Shown here: positions 50,930-60,806 of the stretch, one piece after another | How positions within the stretch are numbered: position 1 is the stretch's first letter | Layout: each line of letters begins with the position of its first letter | From: Galbibacter sp035306585 | GTDB taxonomy: Bacteria; Bacteroidota; Bacteroidia; Flavobacteriales; Flavobacteriaceae | Assembly: GCF_035306585.1 (NCBI RefSeq) | Contig: NZ_DATGNU010000021.1 | Location: 1-64,000, forward strand | Reading direction: 5' to 3' | DNA length: 64,000 nt | Translations under genes and position numbers: made by a program | Notes under the pieces: model-generated | Database searches by the model: none | What the model was told of the DNA's origin: nothing | The model's input: only the letters and a program-made list of their open reading frames with translations

Positions 50930-52407
50930 TTGTATTAAAGGACATATTGTACAAGGTTAAAATCGATGCCGTTTACGGCAATACCGATACCCTTATAAAT
51001 GCGGTACATTTCGATTCTAGGAAGGTTTCCCTAGATGATGTTTTTGTGGCGGTTCCAGGTACCACAGTGGATGGTCATGATTATATCACCAAGTCTATTG
51101 AGAGTGGCGCCATTGCTGTTATTTGTGAACGTATGCCTGCTGAACTCATTAATGGGGTGACCTATATAAGTGTTGAGAATGCGCATCACGCATTGGCTAT
51201 TATGGCCTCTAACTTTTATGATAACCCTTCTAAGAAACTAAAACTAATAGGGGTCACTGGTACTAATGGAAAGACAACCGTTGCTAGTTTATTGTACGAG
51301 CTCTTTAAAAAAGCAGGATATAAAACAGGCCTTCTCTCAACTGTTAAGGTAATGGTTGGCCAGGACAGGCACCCTGCCACTCATACCACACCAGATCCAA
51401 TGGCCATCAATGGGTATTTGAAGTCCATGAATTTGGCTGGAGTTGAATACTGCTTTATGGAAGTGAGTTCTCATGGTATTGATCAACAACGGACGGCAGG
51501 TCTTGAGTTTGTAGGGGGAGTGTTTAGTAATTTAACACATGACCACTTAGATTACCACCACAGTTTTGCAGCCTATCGGGATGTTAAGAAAAGATTCTTC
51601 GATGAGCTTTCACCAAAGGCTTTTGCACTGGTGAACGTGGATGATAAAAATGGGGCTTTCATGTTTCAAAATACCAAAGCAAAAAAAGTAACCTATGCTT
51701 TAAAAAATTATGCCGATTACAAGGCTCAAATACTTGAAAATCAATTCAATGGTTTGCTATTGAAAATTGACAACAATGAGGTTTGGTCTAAGTTAATCGG
51801 AAATTTCAATGCTTATAATCTACTGGCAGTTTATGCAGTAGCAGTGGAGCTTGGATTGGAAAAAATGGAAGTGCTACAGTATTTAAGTGAACTAGAGAGC
51901 GTAGGTGGACGGTTTGAGTATTTTATTTCACAAAATGAAATTACGGCTATTGTGGATTACGCCCACACACCTGATGCTTTGAAAAATGTCTTAGAAACCA
52001 TTAACACGATTCGAACTGGTAATGAGAACTTGATCACAGTAGTGGGCTGTGGAGGTGATCGTGATGCCGCCAAGCGACCTTTAATGGCCAATATAGCGGC
52101 CTCATTAAGTAATAAAGCCATTTTTACCTCAGATAATCCTAGAACAGAAGATCCTGAAAAGATTTTGCAAGAAATGGAGGCGGGTGTTCAGCCTCAGTTT
52201 TATAATAAAACCCTCACCATTTTGGATAGAAGACAAGCAATACGAACTGCTTGTCAACTAGCACAAAAGAAAGATATTATATTAATTGCAGGGAAAGGAC
52301 ATGAGAACTATCAAGAGATAAATGGTGTTCGAAAAGAATTTGATGATATGAAGATTGTAACAGAACTATTAAATAATATGAATCAGCATTCTCAAGGGAA
52401 TGCATAA
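50926..52407 (+). CDS. murE: UDP-N-acetylmuramoyl-tripeptide synthetase MurE (meso-DAP type)
   Basis: Adds the third stem-peptide residue. It starts at GTG 50926, overlapping ftsI by four bases, and has 493 residues. The ATP site is GVTGTNGKTTVASLLYEL, followed by the central-domain HTTPDP and SSHGIDQQRT. The signature DNPRTEDP is the form that selects meso-diaminopimelate, so this organism probably has DAP-type peptidoglycan. A 29-base gap precedes mraY. Confidence 0.97.
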   Translation: MIVLKDILYKVKIDAVYGNTDTLINAVHFDSRKVSLDDVFVAVPGTTVDGHDYITKSIESGAIAVICERMPAELINGVTYISVENAHHALAIMASNFYDNPSKKLKLIGVTGTNGKTTVASLLYELFKKAGYKTGLLSTVKVMVGQDRHPATHTTPDPMAINGYLKSMNLAGVEYCFMEVSSHGIDQQRTAGLEFVGGVFSNLTHDHLDYHHSFAAYRDVKKRFFDELSPKAFALVNVDDKNGAFMFQNTKAKKVTYALKNYADYKAQILENQFNGLLLKIDNNEVWSKLIGNFNAYNLLAVYAVAVELGLEKMEVLQYLSELESVGGRFEYFISQNEITAIVDYAHTPDALKNVLETINTIRTGNENLITVVGCGGDRDAAKRPLMANIAASLSNKAIFTSDNPRTEDPEKILQEMEAGVQPQFYNKTLTILDRRQAIRTACQLAQKKDIILIAGKGHENYQEINGVRKEFDDMKIVTELLNNMNQHSQGNA

Positions 52408-52436
52408 TGTGATAATTAAAGGATAGAGGATAACCT

Positions 52437-53666
52437 ATGTTGTATTATTTGTTTGAATTTTTAGAAAATGAATATGATTTTCCTGGAGCAGGACTGTTTC
52501 AGTTCTTGACCTTTCGGGCTGCTGCTGCGGTGTTGTTGTCTCTATTGATCTCCACCATTTTCGGTAAGCGAATCATCAATTATCTAAGATTACAGCAAAT
52601 TGGAGAAAGCGTAAGGGAGTTAGGTTTGCAGGGACAGTCTCAAAAAGCTGGCACACCTACCATGGGAGGGATCATAATTATCCTCTCTACCCTGATCCCT
52701 GTATTATTGTTTTCTAAACTGGATAATATTTATATTATAATTCTCATCGTGACCACACTTTGGATGGGTGTGATCGGATTTGTGGATGATTATATCAAAA
52801 TATTTAAAAAGGACAAGGAAGGTTTAAAAGGGAAGTTTAAAATTCTCGGGCAAATTGGAGTTGGAATCATTGTGGGAGCCACCCTTTATTTTCATCCTCA
52901 GGTAACTGTTAAGGAAGAGCTTAGACTTAGCAATGCCACCGAGGTAGTTTCTACAGGAACCAAGACCGAATACGGAAAAGAAGAGAAATCCACCAAGACA
53001 ACGATACCTTTTGTGAAAAATAATGAGTTTGATTATGCCATGCTTGTTCAGTGGCTTGGAGATAATTATAAAAGCTATGCTTGGCTAGTGTTTATTCCAG
53101 TGGTTATTTTCATCATAACTGCCGTGTCAAACGGCGCTAATCTAACTGATGGAATTGATGGTCTGGCAGCTGGGACCTCGGCCATTATAGTAATTACCTT
53201 AGGTATTTTCGCTTGGGTCTCTGGTAATATCATATTTTCTGATTATTTAAACATTATGTATATCCCTAGGGCAGGTGAAATCACCGTTTTTATAGCAGCT
53301 TTCGCCGGGGCGCTTGTAGGGTTTTTATGGTATAATGCCTTTCCAGCCCAGGTTTTTATGGGGGATACAGGAAGTTTGACCATAGGTGGGATTATCGCCG
53401 TAATTGCGATCGCTATTCGAAAAGAATGGTTAATCCCTATAATGTGTGGAATTTTCCTAGCAGAGAATTTATCAGTGGTATTACAGGTAAGTTATTTTAA
53501 GTATACCAAGAAAAAATTTGGAGAGGGACGACGTGTGTTTTTAATGGCACCTCTTCATCATCACTACCAAAAGAAAGGATACCACGAGAGTAAGATCGTG
53601 ACTCGATTTTGGATTGTGGGCATATTGCTAGCTATTATTACCATTGTCACCCTAAAACTCAGATAG
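52437..53666 (+). CDS. mraY: Phospho-N-acetylmuramoyl-pentapeptide-transferase MraY
   Basis: Membrane enzyme that forms lipid I. The 409-residue protein has about ten helices and the family motifs SQKAGTPTMGGIIII, GFVDDYIKIFKKDKEG, SNGANLTDGIDGLAAG and VFMGDTGSL, with the C-terminal MAPLHHHYQKKG His motif. It carries an insertion of about 60 residues in the middle (about 160-215, rich in Lys, Glu and Thr), which lengthens it over E. coli MraY. Confidence 0.97.
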   Translation: MLYYLFEFLENEYDFPGAGLFQFLTFRAAAAVLLSLLISTIFGKRIINYLRLQQIGESVRELGLQGQSQKAGTPTMGGIIIILSTLIPVLLFSKLDNIYIIILIVTTLWMGVIGFVDDYIKIFKKDKEGLKGKFKILGQIGVGIIVGATLYFHPQVTVKEELRLSNATEVVSTGTKTEYGKEEKSTKTTIPFVKNNEFDYAMLVQWLGDNYKSYAWLVFIPVVIFIITAVSNGANLTDGIDGLAAGTSAIIVITLGIFAWVSGNIIFSDYLNIMYIPRAGEITVFIAAFAGALVGFLWYNAFPAQVFMGDTGSLTIGGIIAVIAIAIRKEWLIPIMCGIFLAENLSVVLQVSYFKYTKKKFGEGRRVFLMAPLHHHYQKKGYHESKIVTRFWIVGILLAIITIVTLKLR

Positions 53667-53668
53667 AG

Positions 53669-55000
53669 ATGCGGTTAGTAGTATTAGGAGGTGGTGAGAG
53701 CGGGGTTGGTAGCGCCATATTGGCGAAAAAACATGGATTTGATATTTTTCTTTCTGACAAAGGGAAGATCAATGATCACTATAAAAACGTTCTTGAGGAT
53801 ATTGGAATTAATTGGGAGGATGAAAGGCATACCGAATCAGTTATTTTAAAAGCTGACTTGGTTATAAAGAGTCCCGGGATCCCGGATAGTTCGCCGCTGA
53901 TTATAAAGCTCAATGAGCTCGGTGTGCCAGTTATTTCTGAGATTGAGTTTGCATCCCGCTATACGGATGCTATGCTGATCGGGATTACAGGTAGTAATGG
54001 AAAGACCACCACTACGATGCTGACCAATCATTTGTTATCAACTGGTGGATTGCAGGTAGGAATGGCTGGAAATATTGGAGATAGTTTTGCGAAAATGGTC
54101 GCTCAGAAAGACTTAGCTTACTACGTGCTTGAAATTAGCAGTTTTCAGCTTGATGGGATCGAGAGGTTCGCACCTCATATTGCTGTTATAACAAATATAA
54201 CTCCAGATCACTTGGATCGTTATGATTATAAGTTTGATAATTATATCGATTCGAAATTTAGAATCACTATGAATCAGACCGCAGCGGACTACCTGATCTA
54301 TGATGGTGATGATCCAGTGATTACAACGTGGTTAAAAGTAAACAAAACACAGGCCCGACTTCTTCCATTTTCCATAGAAAAGAAGCTTGAACAAGGCGCA
54401 TATTTAGAAGATAATAAAATAGTAATAACGATAGATAAACACCATTTTCAGATGTCAACAGATACTTTAGCACTCGAAGGAAAACATAATGTCAAAAATG
54501 CAATGGCCGCTTCAACAGTAGCTCAATTGCTAAAAATTAGAAAGGCAACTATTCGTGAAAGCCTAGAGAATTTTCAAGGTGCAGCGCACCGGTTGGAAAA
54601 AGTGCTAAAAATTCATAATGTACATTACATAAATGATTCTAAGGCTACCAATGTCAACGCAACTTATTATGCCCTAGATAGCATGAATACTCCTACAGTA
54701 TGGATCGTTGGAGGTCAAGATAAGGGAAATGATTATCTAACCCTTATGCCCCTTGTTAGAGAGAAGGTCAAAGCCATCGTTTGTCTAGGGTGGGATAATG
54801 CTAAGATCATTGAAACTTTTGGTAGTGTGGTTGAATTTATAGTGGAGACTACCTCTATGGAAGATGCTGTTAGAGTAAGCAAAGAAGTTGCACAACCAGG
54901 TGATACAGTGTTATTGTCACCAGCCTGTGCTTCGTTTGACCTGTTCATGAATTATCAAGATAGAGGGGATCAGTTTAAAGAGCAAGTAAGAAAATTATAA
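53669..55000 (+). CDS. murD: UDP-N-acetylmuramoylalanine--D-glutamate ligase MurD
   Basis: Adds D-Glu to UDP-MurNAc-Ala. The longest frame begins at 53609 inside mraY, but the ATG at 53669, two bases after the mraY stop, begins the conserved nucleotide-binding strand MRLVVLGGGESGVGSAILAK, giving 443 residues. The ATP loop is GITGSNGKTTTTMLTNH, and HRLEKVLKIHNVHYINDSKA and LLSPACASFDLFMNYQDRG are typical of MurD. Confidence 0.97.
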   Translation: MRLVVLGGGESGVGSAILAKKHGFDIFLSDKGKINDHYKNVLEDIGINWEDERHTESVILKADLVIKSPGIPDSSPLIIKLNELGVPVISEIEFASRYTDAMLIGITGSNGKTTTTMLTNHLLSTGGLQVGMAGNIGDSFAKMVAQKDLAYYVLEISSFQLDGIERFAPHIAVITNITPDHLDRYDYKFDNYIDSKFRITMNQTAADYLIYDGDDPVITTWLKVNKTQARLLPFSIEKKLEQGAYLEDNKIVITIDKHHFQMSTDTLALEGKHNVKNAMAASTVAQLLKIRKATIRESLENFQGAAHRLEKVLKIHNVHYINDSKATNVNATYYALDSMNTPTVWIVGGQDKGNDYLTLMPLVREKVKAIVCLGWDNAKIIETFGSVVEFIVETTSMEDAVRVSKEVAQPGDTVLLSPACASFDLFMNYQDRGDQFKEQVRKL

Positions 55001-55012
55001 TCGTATAAACAC

Positions 55013-56215
55013 GTGCAGGAGATTTTTAAAAATATCAAGGGAGATAAAGCGATTTGGGCTGTAGTGGCACTTTTGGCCTTGTTTTCCTTTTTACCAGTGT
55101 ACAGTGCTAGCACCAATCTTGTTTATGTGGTCGGTAGTGGGACGACATTTGGTTACCTGCTAAAACATGGTTTTTTATTACTACTTGGTCTTGGGATTAT
55201 TTATGCGATTCATCAAATTCCTTATAATTATTTCAAGGGATTATCGATCATCGCCATGCCAATCACAATTTTATTATTGATATATACCTTGGCTCAAGGT
55301 ACCACTATTGGTGGGGCGAATGCCAGTAGATGGATACAAGTGCCTTTTGTTGGAATAAGTTTTCAGCCTTCTACCTTGGCAAGTATTGTGTTGTTAACAC
55401 ATGTGGCTAGATATCTTTCTAAAATTAAAGATCAAACGATTCGTTTTAAAGATAGTATCCTGCCGCTTTGGATTCCTGTATTTGTGTTTTTAGCATTGAT
55501 ACTTCCTGCGAATTTTTCTACCACGGCTATCTTATTTTTCATGGTACTTGTACTATGCTTTTTAGGAGGCTATCCATGGAAGTATCTAATGGGAGTAGTG
55601 GGAGTAGGGATTGTAGTTTTAAGTATGTTTGTTCTTACGGCGAAGGCATTCCCAGGATTGTTTCCAAATAGGGTAGATACTTGGATAAATCGGGTGGAGA
55701 ATTTTGCTGATGGTAAGGATACTGGAGAGGATTACCAGATAGAGCGAGCTAAAATTGCCATAGCTACTGGCGGAGTGGTCGGTGTAGGGGCAGGAAAGAG
55801 TATTATGAAGAATTTCTTACCTCAGAGTTCTTCAGATTTTATTTATGCAATTATTGTAGAGGAGTATGGTTTAATTGGCGGTTTTGTCATCATAGCCATA
55901 TATCTCCTATTGCTTTTTAGAATCATTATTGTGGCTCATAAGGCCAATTCGACCTTTGGGAAATTGTTGGTCATTGCTGTTGGGCTGCCCATCGTCTTTC
56001 AGGCTTTTATAAATATGGCTGTGGCGGTGGAGCTATTGCCTGTTACGGGTCAAACGCTACCCTTGATAAGTAGTGGAGGAACATCCATATGGATGACTTG
56101 TTTGGCCATCGGAATTATTTTGAGCGTTAGCTCAAAAAGACAAGAAGAATTAGAATTAAAAGAACAAGATATAGATAATCAAAATCCGTTAGACATCCTA
56201 AGTGAGCAGTTATAG
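55013..56215 (+). CDS. ftsW: Septal peptidoglycan polymerase FtsW
   Basis: SEDS-family glycosyltransferase of the divisome. It starts at GTG 55013 and has 400 residues with about ten hydrophobic helices. The SEDS signatures PFVGISFQPSTLASIVLL and MAVAVELLPVTGQTLPLISS are visible. Loop and C-terminal tail (KEQDIDNQNPLDILSEQL) are polar. It overlaps murG by 14 bases. Confidence 0.96.
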   Translation: MQEIFKNIKGDKAIWAVVALLALFSFLPVYSASTNLVYVVGSGTTFGYLLKHGFLLLLGLGIIYAIHQIPYNYFKGLSIIAMPITILLLIYTLAQGTTIGGANASRWIQVPFVGISFQPSTLASIVLLTHVARYLSKIKDQTIRFKDSILPLWIPVFVFLALILPANFSTTAILFFMVLVLCFLGGYPWKYLMGVVGVGIVVLSMFVLTAKAFPGLFPNRVDTWINRVENFADGKDTGEDYQIERAKIAIATGGVVGVGAGKSIMKNFLPQSSSDFIYAIIVEEYGLIGGFVIIAIYLLLLFRIIIVAHKANSTFGKLLVIAVGLPIVFQAFINMAVAVELLPVTGQTLPLISSGGTSIWMTCLAIGIILSVSSKRQEELELKEQDIDNQNPLDILSEQL

Positions 56216-57311
56216 ATTCATATTATCAGGTGGAGGAACTGGAGGACATATTTATCCAGCGATTGCTATAGCCAAGGAGCTAGAAGTACGGTACCCTGAT
56301 GCCAAATTTCTATTTGTTGGTGCCAAGGATAAGATGGAGATGGAAAAAATTCCTCAAGCAGGATATGAAATTAAGGGCCTATGGATTTCTGGGTTGCAGC
56401 GTAAGTTTACGTTTAAAAACCTAATGTTTCCATTTAAACTAATTCATAGTTTGATAGTATCTAGATCCATCATAAAGGACTTTAAACCAGATATGGTAAT
56501 TGGTACGGGAGGTTATGCAAGTGGTCCTTTATTAACCGTTGCGTCCTCAAAAGGAATTCCATGTGCGGTGCAGGAACAGAATTCATTTCCTGGTATTACC
56601 AATAAAGTACTGGGAAAAAAGGTGCAGAAGATCTTTGTAGCCTATCATGGATTGGAGCGTTATTTTCCAAAGGAGAAAATCGTAATTACAGGGAACCCAG
56701 TTCGGCAAGATTTGTTGAATCTTACTAACTACAAGACTGAAGAGGAAGGGTTTTTTAGTCAAAACAACGATCGTAAAACCCTCTTTGTCATGGGGGGGAG
56801 TCTAGGGGCTAGAAGGGTTAATCAATTAGTAGAAAAGCAGCTAAACTTTTTCAAACAACACAACGTACAAGTTATATGGCAGTGTGGAAAGTTGTACTAT
56901 CCAGAATATAAAAAGTATCACGGTGAGTTTGTAAAGGTATATGATTTTATAAATGACATGAAGTTAGCTTATGTCAGCAGTGATTTCATCATTTCTCGCT
57001 CTGGGGCTATTTCGGTATCTGAATTGGCCTTAGTAGGCAAACCAGTATTTTTTATCCCCTCTCCAAATGTGGCTGAGGATCATCAGACAAAAAATGCGAA
57101 AGCTGTAGTGGATAAAAAAGCAGCGATCTTATTGCTGGAGGATCAGTTGGATGTTGCATTTGAAGATGCATTTTTAAAGGTACTCAGCTGCGAGGAATTG
57201 CAACATTCCCTTGGTGAGAATTTTAAAGCTTTAGCCTTGCCCAACGCAACTAAAGATATTGTAGATCATTTAGAACAATTATTAAAAAATAGAAAAGCAG
57301 CACAGTCATAA
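56202..57311 (+). CDS. murG: UDP-N-acetylglucosamine--undecaprenyl-MurNAc-pentapeptide transferase MurG
   Basis: Peripheral membrane glycosyltransferase that makes lipid II. The 369-residue protein starts at GTG 56202. It has the N-terminal SGGGTGGHIYPAIAIAKE, the acceptor loop VIGTGGYASGPLLT with QEQNSFPGITNK, and the UDP-GlcNAc-site helix SRSGAISVSELALVGKP. The start lies inside the end of ftsW, and murC begins two bases after its stop. Confidence 0.97.
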   Translation: MSSYRFILSGGGTGGHIYPAIAIAKELEVRYPDAKFLFVGAKDKMEMEKIPQAGYEIKGLWISGLQRKFTFKNLMFPFKLIHSLIVSRSIIKDFKPDMVIGTGGYASGPLLTVASSKGIPCAVQEQNSFPGITNKVLGKKVQKIFVAYHGLERYFPKEKIVITGNPVRQDLLNLTNYKTEEEGFFSQNNDRKTLFVMGGSLGARRVNQLVEKQLNFFKQHNVQVIWQCGKLYYPEYKKYHGEFVKVYDFINDMKLAYVSSDFIISRSGAISVSELALVGKPVFFIPSPNVAEDHQTKNAKAVVDKKAAILLLEDQLDVAFEDAFLKVLSCEELQHSLGENFKALALPNATKDIVDHLEQLLKNRKAAQS

Positions 57312-57313
57312 CG

Positions 57314-58666
57314 ATGGATTTAAAACAAACACATAACGTCTACTTTATTGGTATTGGAGGCATCGGAATGTCTGCACTAGCGCGTTATTTTAAATTCATT
57401 GGTAAAAACGTTGCTGGTTATGATCGTGTTGCGAGTCAAATTACCGATGAACTTATACAGGACGGCATCACAGTTTGTTTTGAGGATAATGTGGCATATA
57501 TTGCGGATGGGTTTAAAGATCCGAATCATACTTTGGTAGTGTATACCCCTGCCGTTAATAACAATTCGCAGTACGAGTATTTCAATAGTAATGGTTTTAC
57601 CATAGAGAAAAGAGCTGCAGTACTGGGTAGGATTACCAAAGATTCTTACTGTTTTGCAGTGGCAGGTACTCATGGTAAAACAACCACTAGTACTATTTTG
57701 GCCCATTTGCTGCACGAGACTAAAACGCCTATAACGGCGTTCTTAGGAGGCATATCTGAGAATTTTAATAGCAATTTTCTCATTGAAGGATCACAATATA
57801 CGGTCGTCGAAGCCGATGAGTTTGACCGCTCTTTTTTACAACTTTCCCCAACGGTAGCCTGTGTGACATCTATGGATGCCGACCATCTGGATATATATGG
57901 TGATAAGGAAAGTCTGACCAAGGCCTTTAATGAATTTGCAGCGCGATTAAAAGATGGGGGACAACTATTTGTTCGATATGGCTTACCGCTAAAGGGAGCG
58001 ACATTTGGATTTGAAGATGAGGCTGACTATTCAGCTCAAAATATAACGATAACTGACTCAACCTACCAATTTGATTTTAAAACACCCTATGAAACATTAT
58101 CAAGGGTGAGGTTTAACAAGCCTGGTAAGCATAATTTGTTAAACGCACTGGCAGCAATGGCAATGGCGACAACTCTAGGCACCCCCCTTGGTCACATTGC
58201 CAAAGCTTTAGAGACCTTTAAGGGAATTAAACGCAGGTTTACCTATCATATCAATGAAAGGGATCTTGTTTATATTGATGATTATGCACACCACCCCACG
58301 GAAATAGAGGCGGTGCATCAAGCTGTGAGATCCGCTCACCCCGATAAGAAGGTTACTGTGGTATTTCAACCACATTTATATAGTAGAACAAAGGATTTTG
58401 CCCAAGAATTCGCCAAGAGCTTAGCCGATTTTGATGAAATAATCTTACTGGACATTTACCCTGCCCGAGAGCAACCCATAGAGGGCGTAGACTCCGATTG
58501 GCTCCTTAACTTAATCAACCACAGTTGTAAGCATAAGGTTGCAAAGGAGCAACTTTGCGAGGTACTGCATAAAAGTACATCCAAAGTTTACCTCACTTTA
58601 GGCGCAGGAGATATAGGACAAGAAGTTAATTCCATAAAAAAAGTGTTAAGTGAAAAAGTATATTGA
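57314..58666 (+). CDS. murC: UDP-N-acetylmuramate--L-alanine ligase MurC
   Basis: Adds the first L-Ala to UDP-MurNAc. The 450-residue protein begins with a Rossmann strand (NVYFIGIGGIGMSALARYF), then the ATP loop VAGTHGKTTTSTILAHLL, ACVTSMDADHLDIYGDKESL, and the C-terminal YIDDYAHHPTEIEAVHQA and VFQPHLYSRTKDFAQEFAKS. Its last 17 bases overlap ftsQ. Confidence 0.97.
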   Translation: MDLKQTHNVYFIGIGGIGMSALARYFKFIGKNVAGYDRVASQITDELIQDGITVCFEDNVAYIADGFKDPNHTLVVYTPAVNNNSQYEYFNSNGFTIEKRAAVLGRITKDSYCFAVAGTHGKTTTSTILAHLLHETKTPITAFLGGISENFNSNFLIEGSQYTVVEADEFDRSFLQLSPTVACVTSMDADHLDIYGDKESLTKAFNEFAARLKDGGQLFVRYGLPLKGATFGFEDEADYSAQNITITDSTYQFDFKTPYETLSRVRFNKPGKHNLLNALAAMAMATTLGTPLGHIAKALETFKGIKRRFTYHINERDLVYIDDYAHHPTEIEAVHQAVRSAHPDKKVTVVFQPHLYSRTKDFAQEFAKSLADFDEIILLDIYPAREQPIEGVDSDWLLNLINHSCKHKVAKEQLCEVLHKSTSKVYLTLGAGDIGQEVNSIKKVLSEKVY

Positions 58667-59369
58667 TTTTATAAAAATATCCCTTGCAGTTCTCGGACTT
58701 GTATTTCTGTTTTCTTTCTCAAATATAAGAAATAATAACAGGGTATTGCCGATGAAAACTTCGGTGGAATTTTTAAATGATGACGCTCACTTTATTACCC
58801 GTAGTACGGTTAATAAATTGTTGATACAAAATAGGGACTCTGCTTCGGTGATAACCAAAGATCAATTAGTTTTGAGTAAAGTAGAAGAATCGCTCAATGC
58901 TCATAGTATGGTAGAACATGCCGATGTGTATGTGACTATAAATGGGGAGATTGGAGCCAAAGTACGTCAACGCACCCCAATTGCAAGGGTCATTGGCGAG
59001 CAGGGGTATTATATGGATTCGTATGGAGAAAAGATGCCATTATCACCAGTGCATTCGGCAAGAGTTCCACTAATTACTGGGGATGATGTTGATAAGTCAT
59101 GGTCATCTTTGTATGAATTGGTGAAATATATCCATGAAGATGATTTTTTGAAAAAGACAATAACGGGGATTCATTTAAAAGACCAGCATTTTGAATTAGC
59201 GCTTAGAGAGGAAGATTTCACTCTTTTTATCGCTAGAGTAGATAAATTGGATTTAAAGTTTAACAACTTTAAAGCCTTCTATCAAAAGGGTAGAAATGAC
59301 AAAACTCTAGCAAAGTATAAAATGGTAAATCTCAGTTTTGATAATCAGGTAGTGTGTACCAAAAAGTAA
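58650..59369 (+). CDS. ftsQ: Cell division protein FtsQ
   Basis: A bitopic divisome protein of 239 residues, starting at GTG 58650. One N-terminal helix (FIKISLAVLGLVFLFSFSNI) leads to a periplasmic region with a POTRA-like beta domain: FLNDDAHFITRSTVNKLLIQ and SMVEHADVYVTINGEIGAKV followed by RQRTPIARV. The sequence is poorly conserved with E. coli FtsQ, so the name rests on topology, the POTRA pattern and position between murC and ftsA. Confidence 0.9.
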   Translation: MKKYIDFIKISLAVLGLVFLFSFSNIRNNNRVLPMKTSVEFLNDDAHFITRSTVNKLLIQNRDSASVITKDQLVLSKVEESLNAHSMVEHADVYVTINGEIGAKVRQRTPIARVIGEQGYYMDSYGEKMPLSPVHSARVPLITGDDVDKSWSSLYELVKYIHEDDFLKKTITGIHLKDQHFELALREEDFTLFIARVDKLDLKFNNFKAFYQKGRNDKTLAKYKMVNLSFDNQVVCTKK

Positions 59370-59372
59370 GAT

Positions 59373-60740
59373 ATGGAAAATACTAAATACGCGGTAGGAT
59401 TAGATATTGGAACCACAAAGATTGTGGCGATGATAGGTCGTGAGAACGAATACAGTAAGATTGAAATACTTGGTATTGGAAAATCCAAAAGTTTGGGTGT
59501 TCATAGAGGGGTGGTTAATAATATAACGCAAACCATTCAGTCTATTCAACAAGCAGTGCAGGAGGCAGAAGGTGTTTCAGGATTAAAGATTAAGGAATGT
59601 GTGGTTGGCATAGCTGGTCAACATATCCGCTCTTTGCAGCACAGCGATTATATCACGCGACCAGATTCTGAGGAGGTGATCAATGAAGGTGATCTTGATA
59701 AGCTTTGCAACCAGGTCTATAAACTAGTAATGTTGCCTGGTGAAGAAATCATTCACGTCTTGCCACAGGAGTATAAAATTGATGGACAAGCAGAGATCAA
59801 AGAGCCTATGGGGATGTACGGGGGTCGTTTGGAGGCAAATTTCCATGTGGTGGTTGGACAAATCTCCTCTATCCGAAATATTGGCCGCTGTGTGAAAAGT
59901 TCAGGGCTAGACTTAGCCGGTATTACCTTAGAGCCGTTATCCGCAGCAAACGCTGTTTTAAGTCAAGAAGAAAAGGAGGCAGGAGTTGCTTTAATAGATA
60001 TAGGCGGGGGAACAACAGACCTGGCAATTTTTAAAGACGGTATTATTCGTCATACCGCAGTGATACCATTTGGTGGAGGTGTTGTGACGGAAGACATTAA
60101 GGAAGGCTGTTCTATTATCGAAAAGCAAGCAGAGCTGCTAAAGATAAAATTTGGGTCTGCCTGGCCAGGGGAGAATAAAGAGAATGAAATTGTTTCGATT
60201 CCTGGATTAAGAGGAAGGGAGCCAAAAGAGATCTCACTTAAAAACTTGTCAAAGATTATTCATGCACGTGTAGTGGAGATTATCGAACAAGTGTATGTGG
60301 AAATTAAGAACTATGGTCATGAGGATCAGAAGAAAAAATTAATCGCTGGAATTGTATTAACTGGTGGTGGAAGTCAGCTAAAACATTTAAAGCAACTAGT
60401 GGAATACATCACGGGGATGGATACTAGAATAGGGTACCCGAATGAACATCTAGCAGGAGATTCAGATACGGAAATTGCGAGTCCTGTATATGCCACAGCT
60501 GTAGGATTGGTGATGAATGCACTCCAGCAACAAAAGCGAAATGCAACGATTAAAGCAGGGGCTACTACACTTCAACCACAACAGGAAGAGCAGCATGATC
60601 CTAGTGACGACAATCTGAGCAACCAAGAACATATTGATACGAAATCACCCCCCAAGCCTACCGAGCCACCACGAGAACGTAAATCGTTCCTAGAAAAGTG
60701 GTCAGAGAAGTTAAAGGATTTTTTAGATAATGCAGAATAA
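59373..60740 (+). CDS. ftsA: Cell division protein FtsA
   Basis: Actin-like membrane tether of FtsZ. The 455-residue protein has the phosphate-1 motif VGLDIGTTKIVAMIG, the phosphate-2 motif VALIDIGGGTTDLAIFKDG and the adenosine motif IVLTGGGSQLKHLKQLVEYI. A Gln/Pro-rich linker precedes the C-terminal amphipathic helix (KSFLEKWSEKLKDFLDNAE), which is the membrane-targeting end. It lies between ftsQ and ftsZ. Confidence 0.97.
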   Translation: MENTKYAVGLDIGTTKIVAMIGRENEYSKIEILGIGKSKSLGVHRGVVNNITQTIQSIQQAVQEAEGVSGLKIKECVVGIAGQHIRSLQHSDYITRPDSEEVINEGDLDKLCNQVYKLVMLPGEEIIHVLPQEYKIDGQAEIKEPMGMYGGRLEANFHVVVGQISSIRNIGRCVKSSGLDLAGITLEPLSAANAVLSQEEKEAGVALIDIGGGTTDLAIFKDGIIRHTAVIPFGGGVVTEDIKEGCSIIEKQAELLKIKFGSAWPGENKENEIVSIPGLRGREPKEISLKNLSKIIHARVVEIIEQVYVEIKNYGHEDQKKKLIAGIVLTGGGSQLKHLKQLVEYITGMDTRIGYPNEHLAGDSDTEIASPVYATAVGLVMNALQQQKRNATIKAGATTLQPQQEEQHDPSDDNLSNQEHIDTKSPPKPTEPPRERKSFLEKWSEKLKDFLDNAE

Positions 60741-60806
60741 GTCATTGTCAAAAAAATTGTAAAAGAATTAAGTAGAAAATAGCAAAATAGGGTAAAACAA
60801 CTTATT

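Noticed and set aside
53609..53668. Start of murD at 53609
   Set aside because: The extension lies inside mraY and precedes the conserved MRLVVLGGGESG start.
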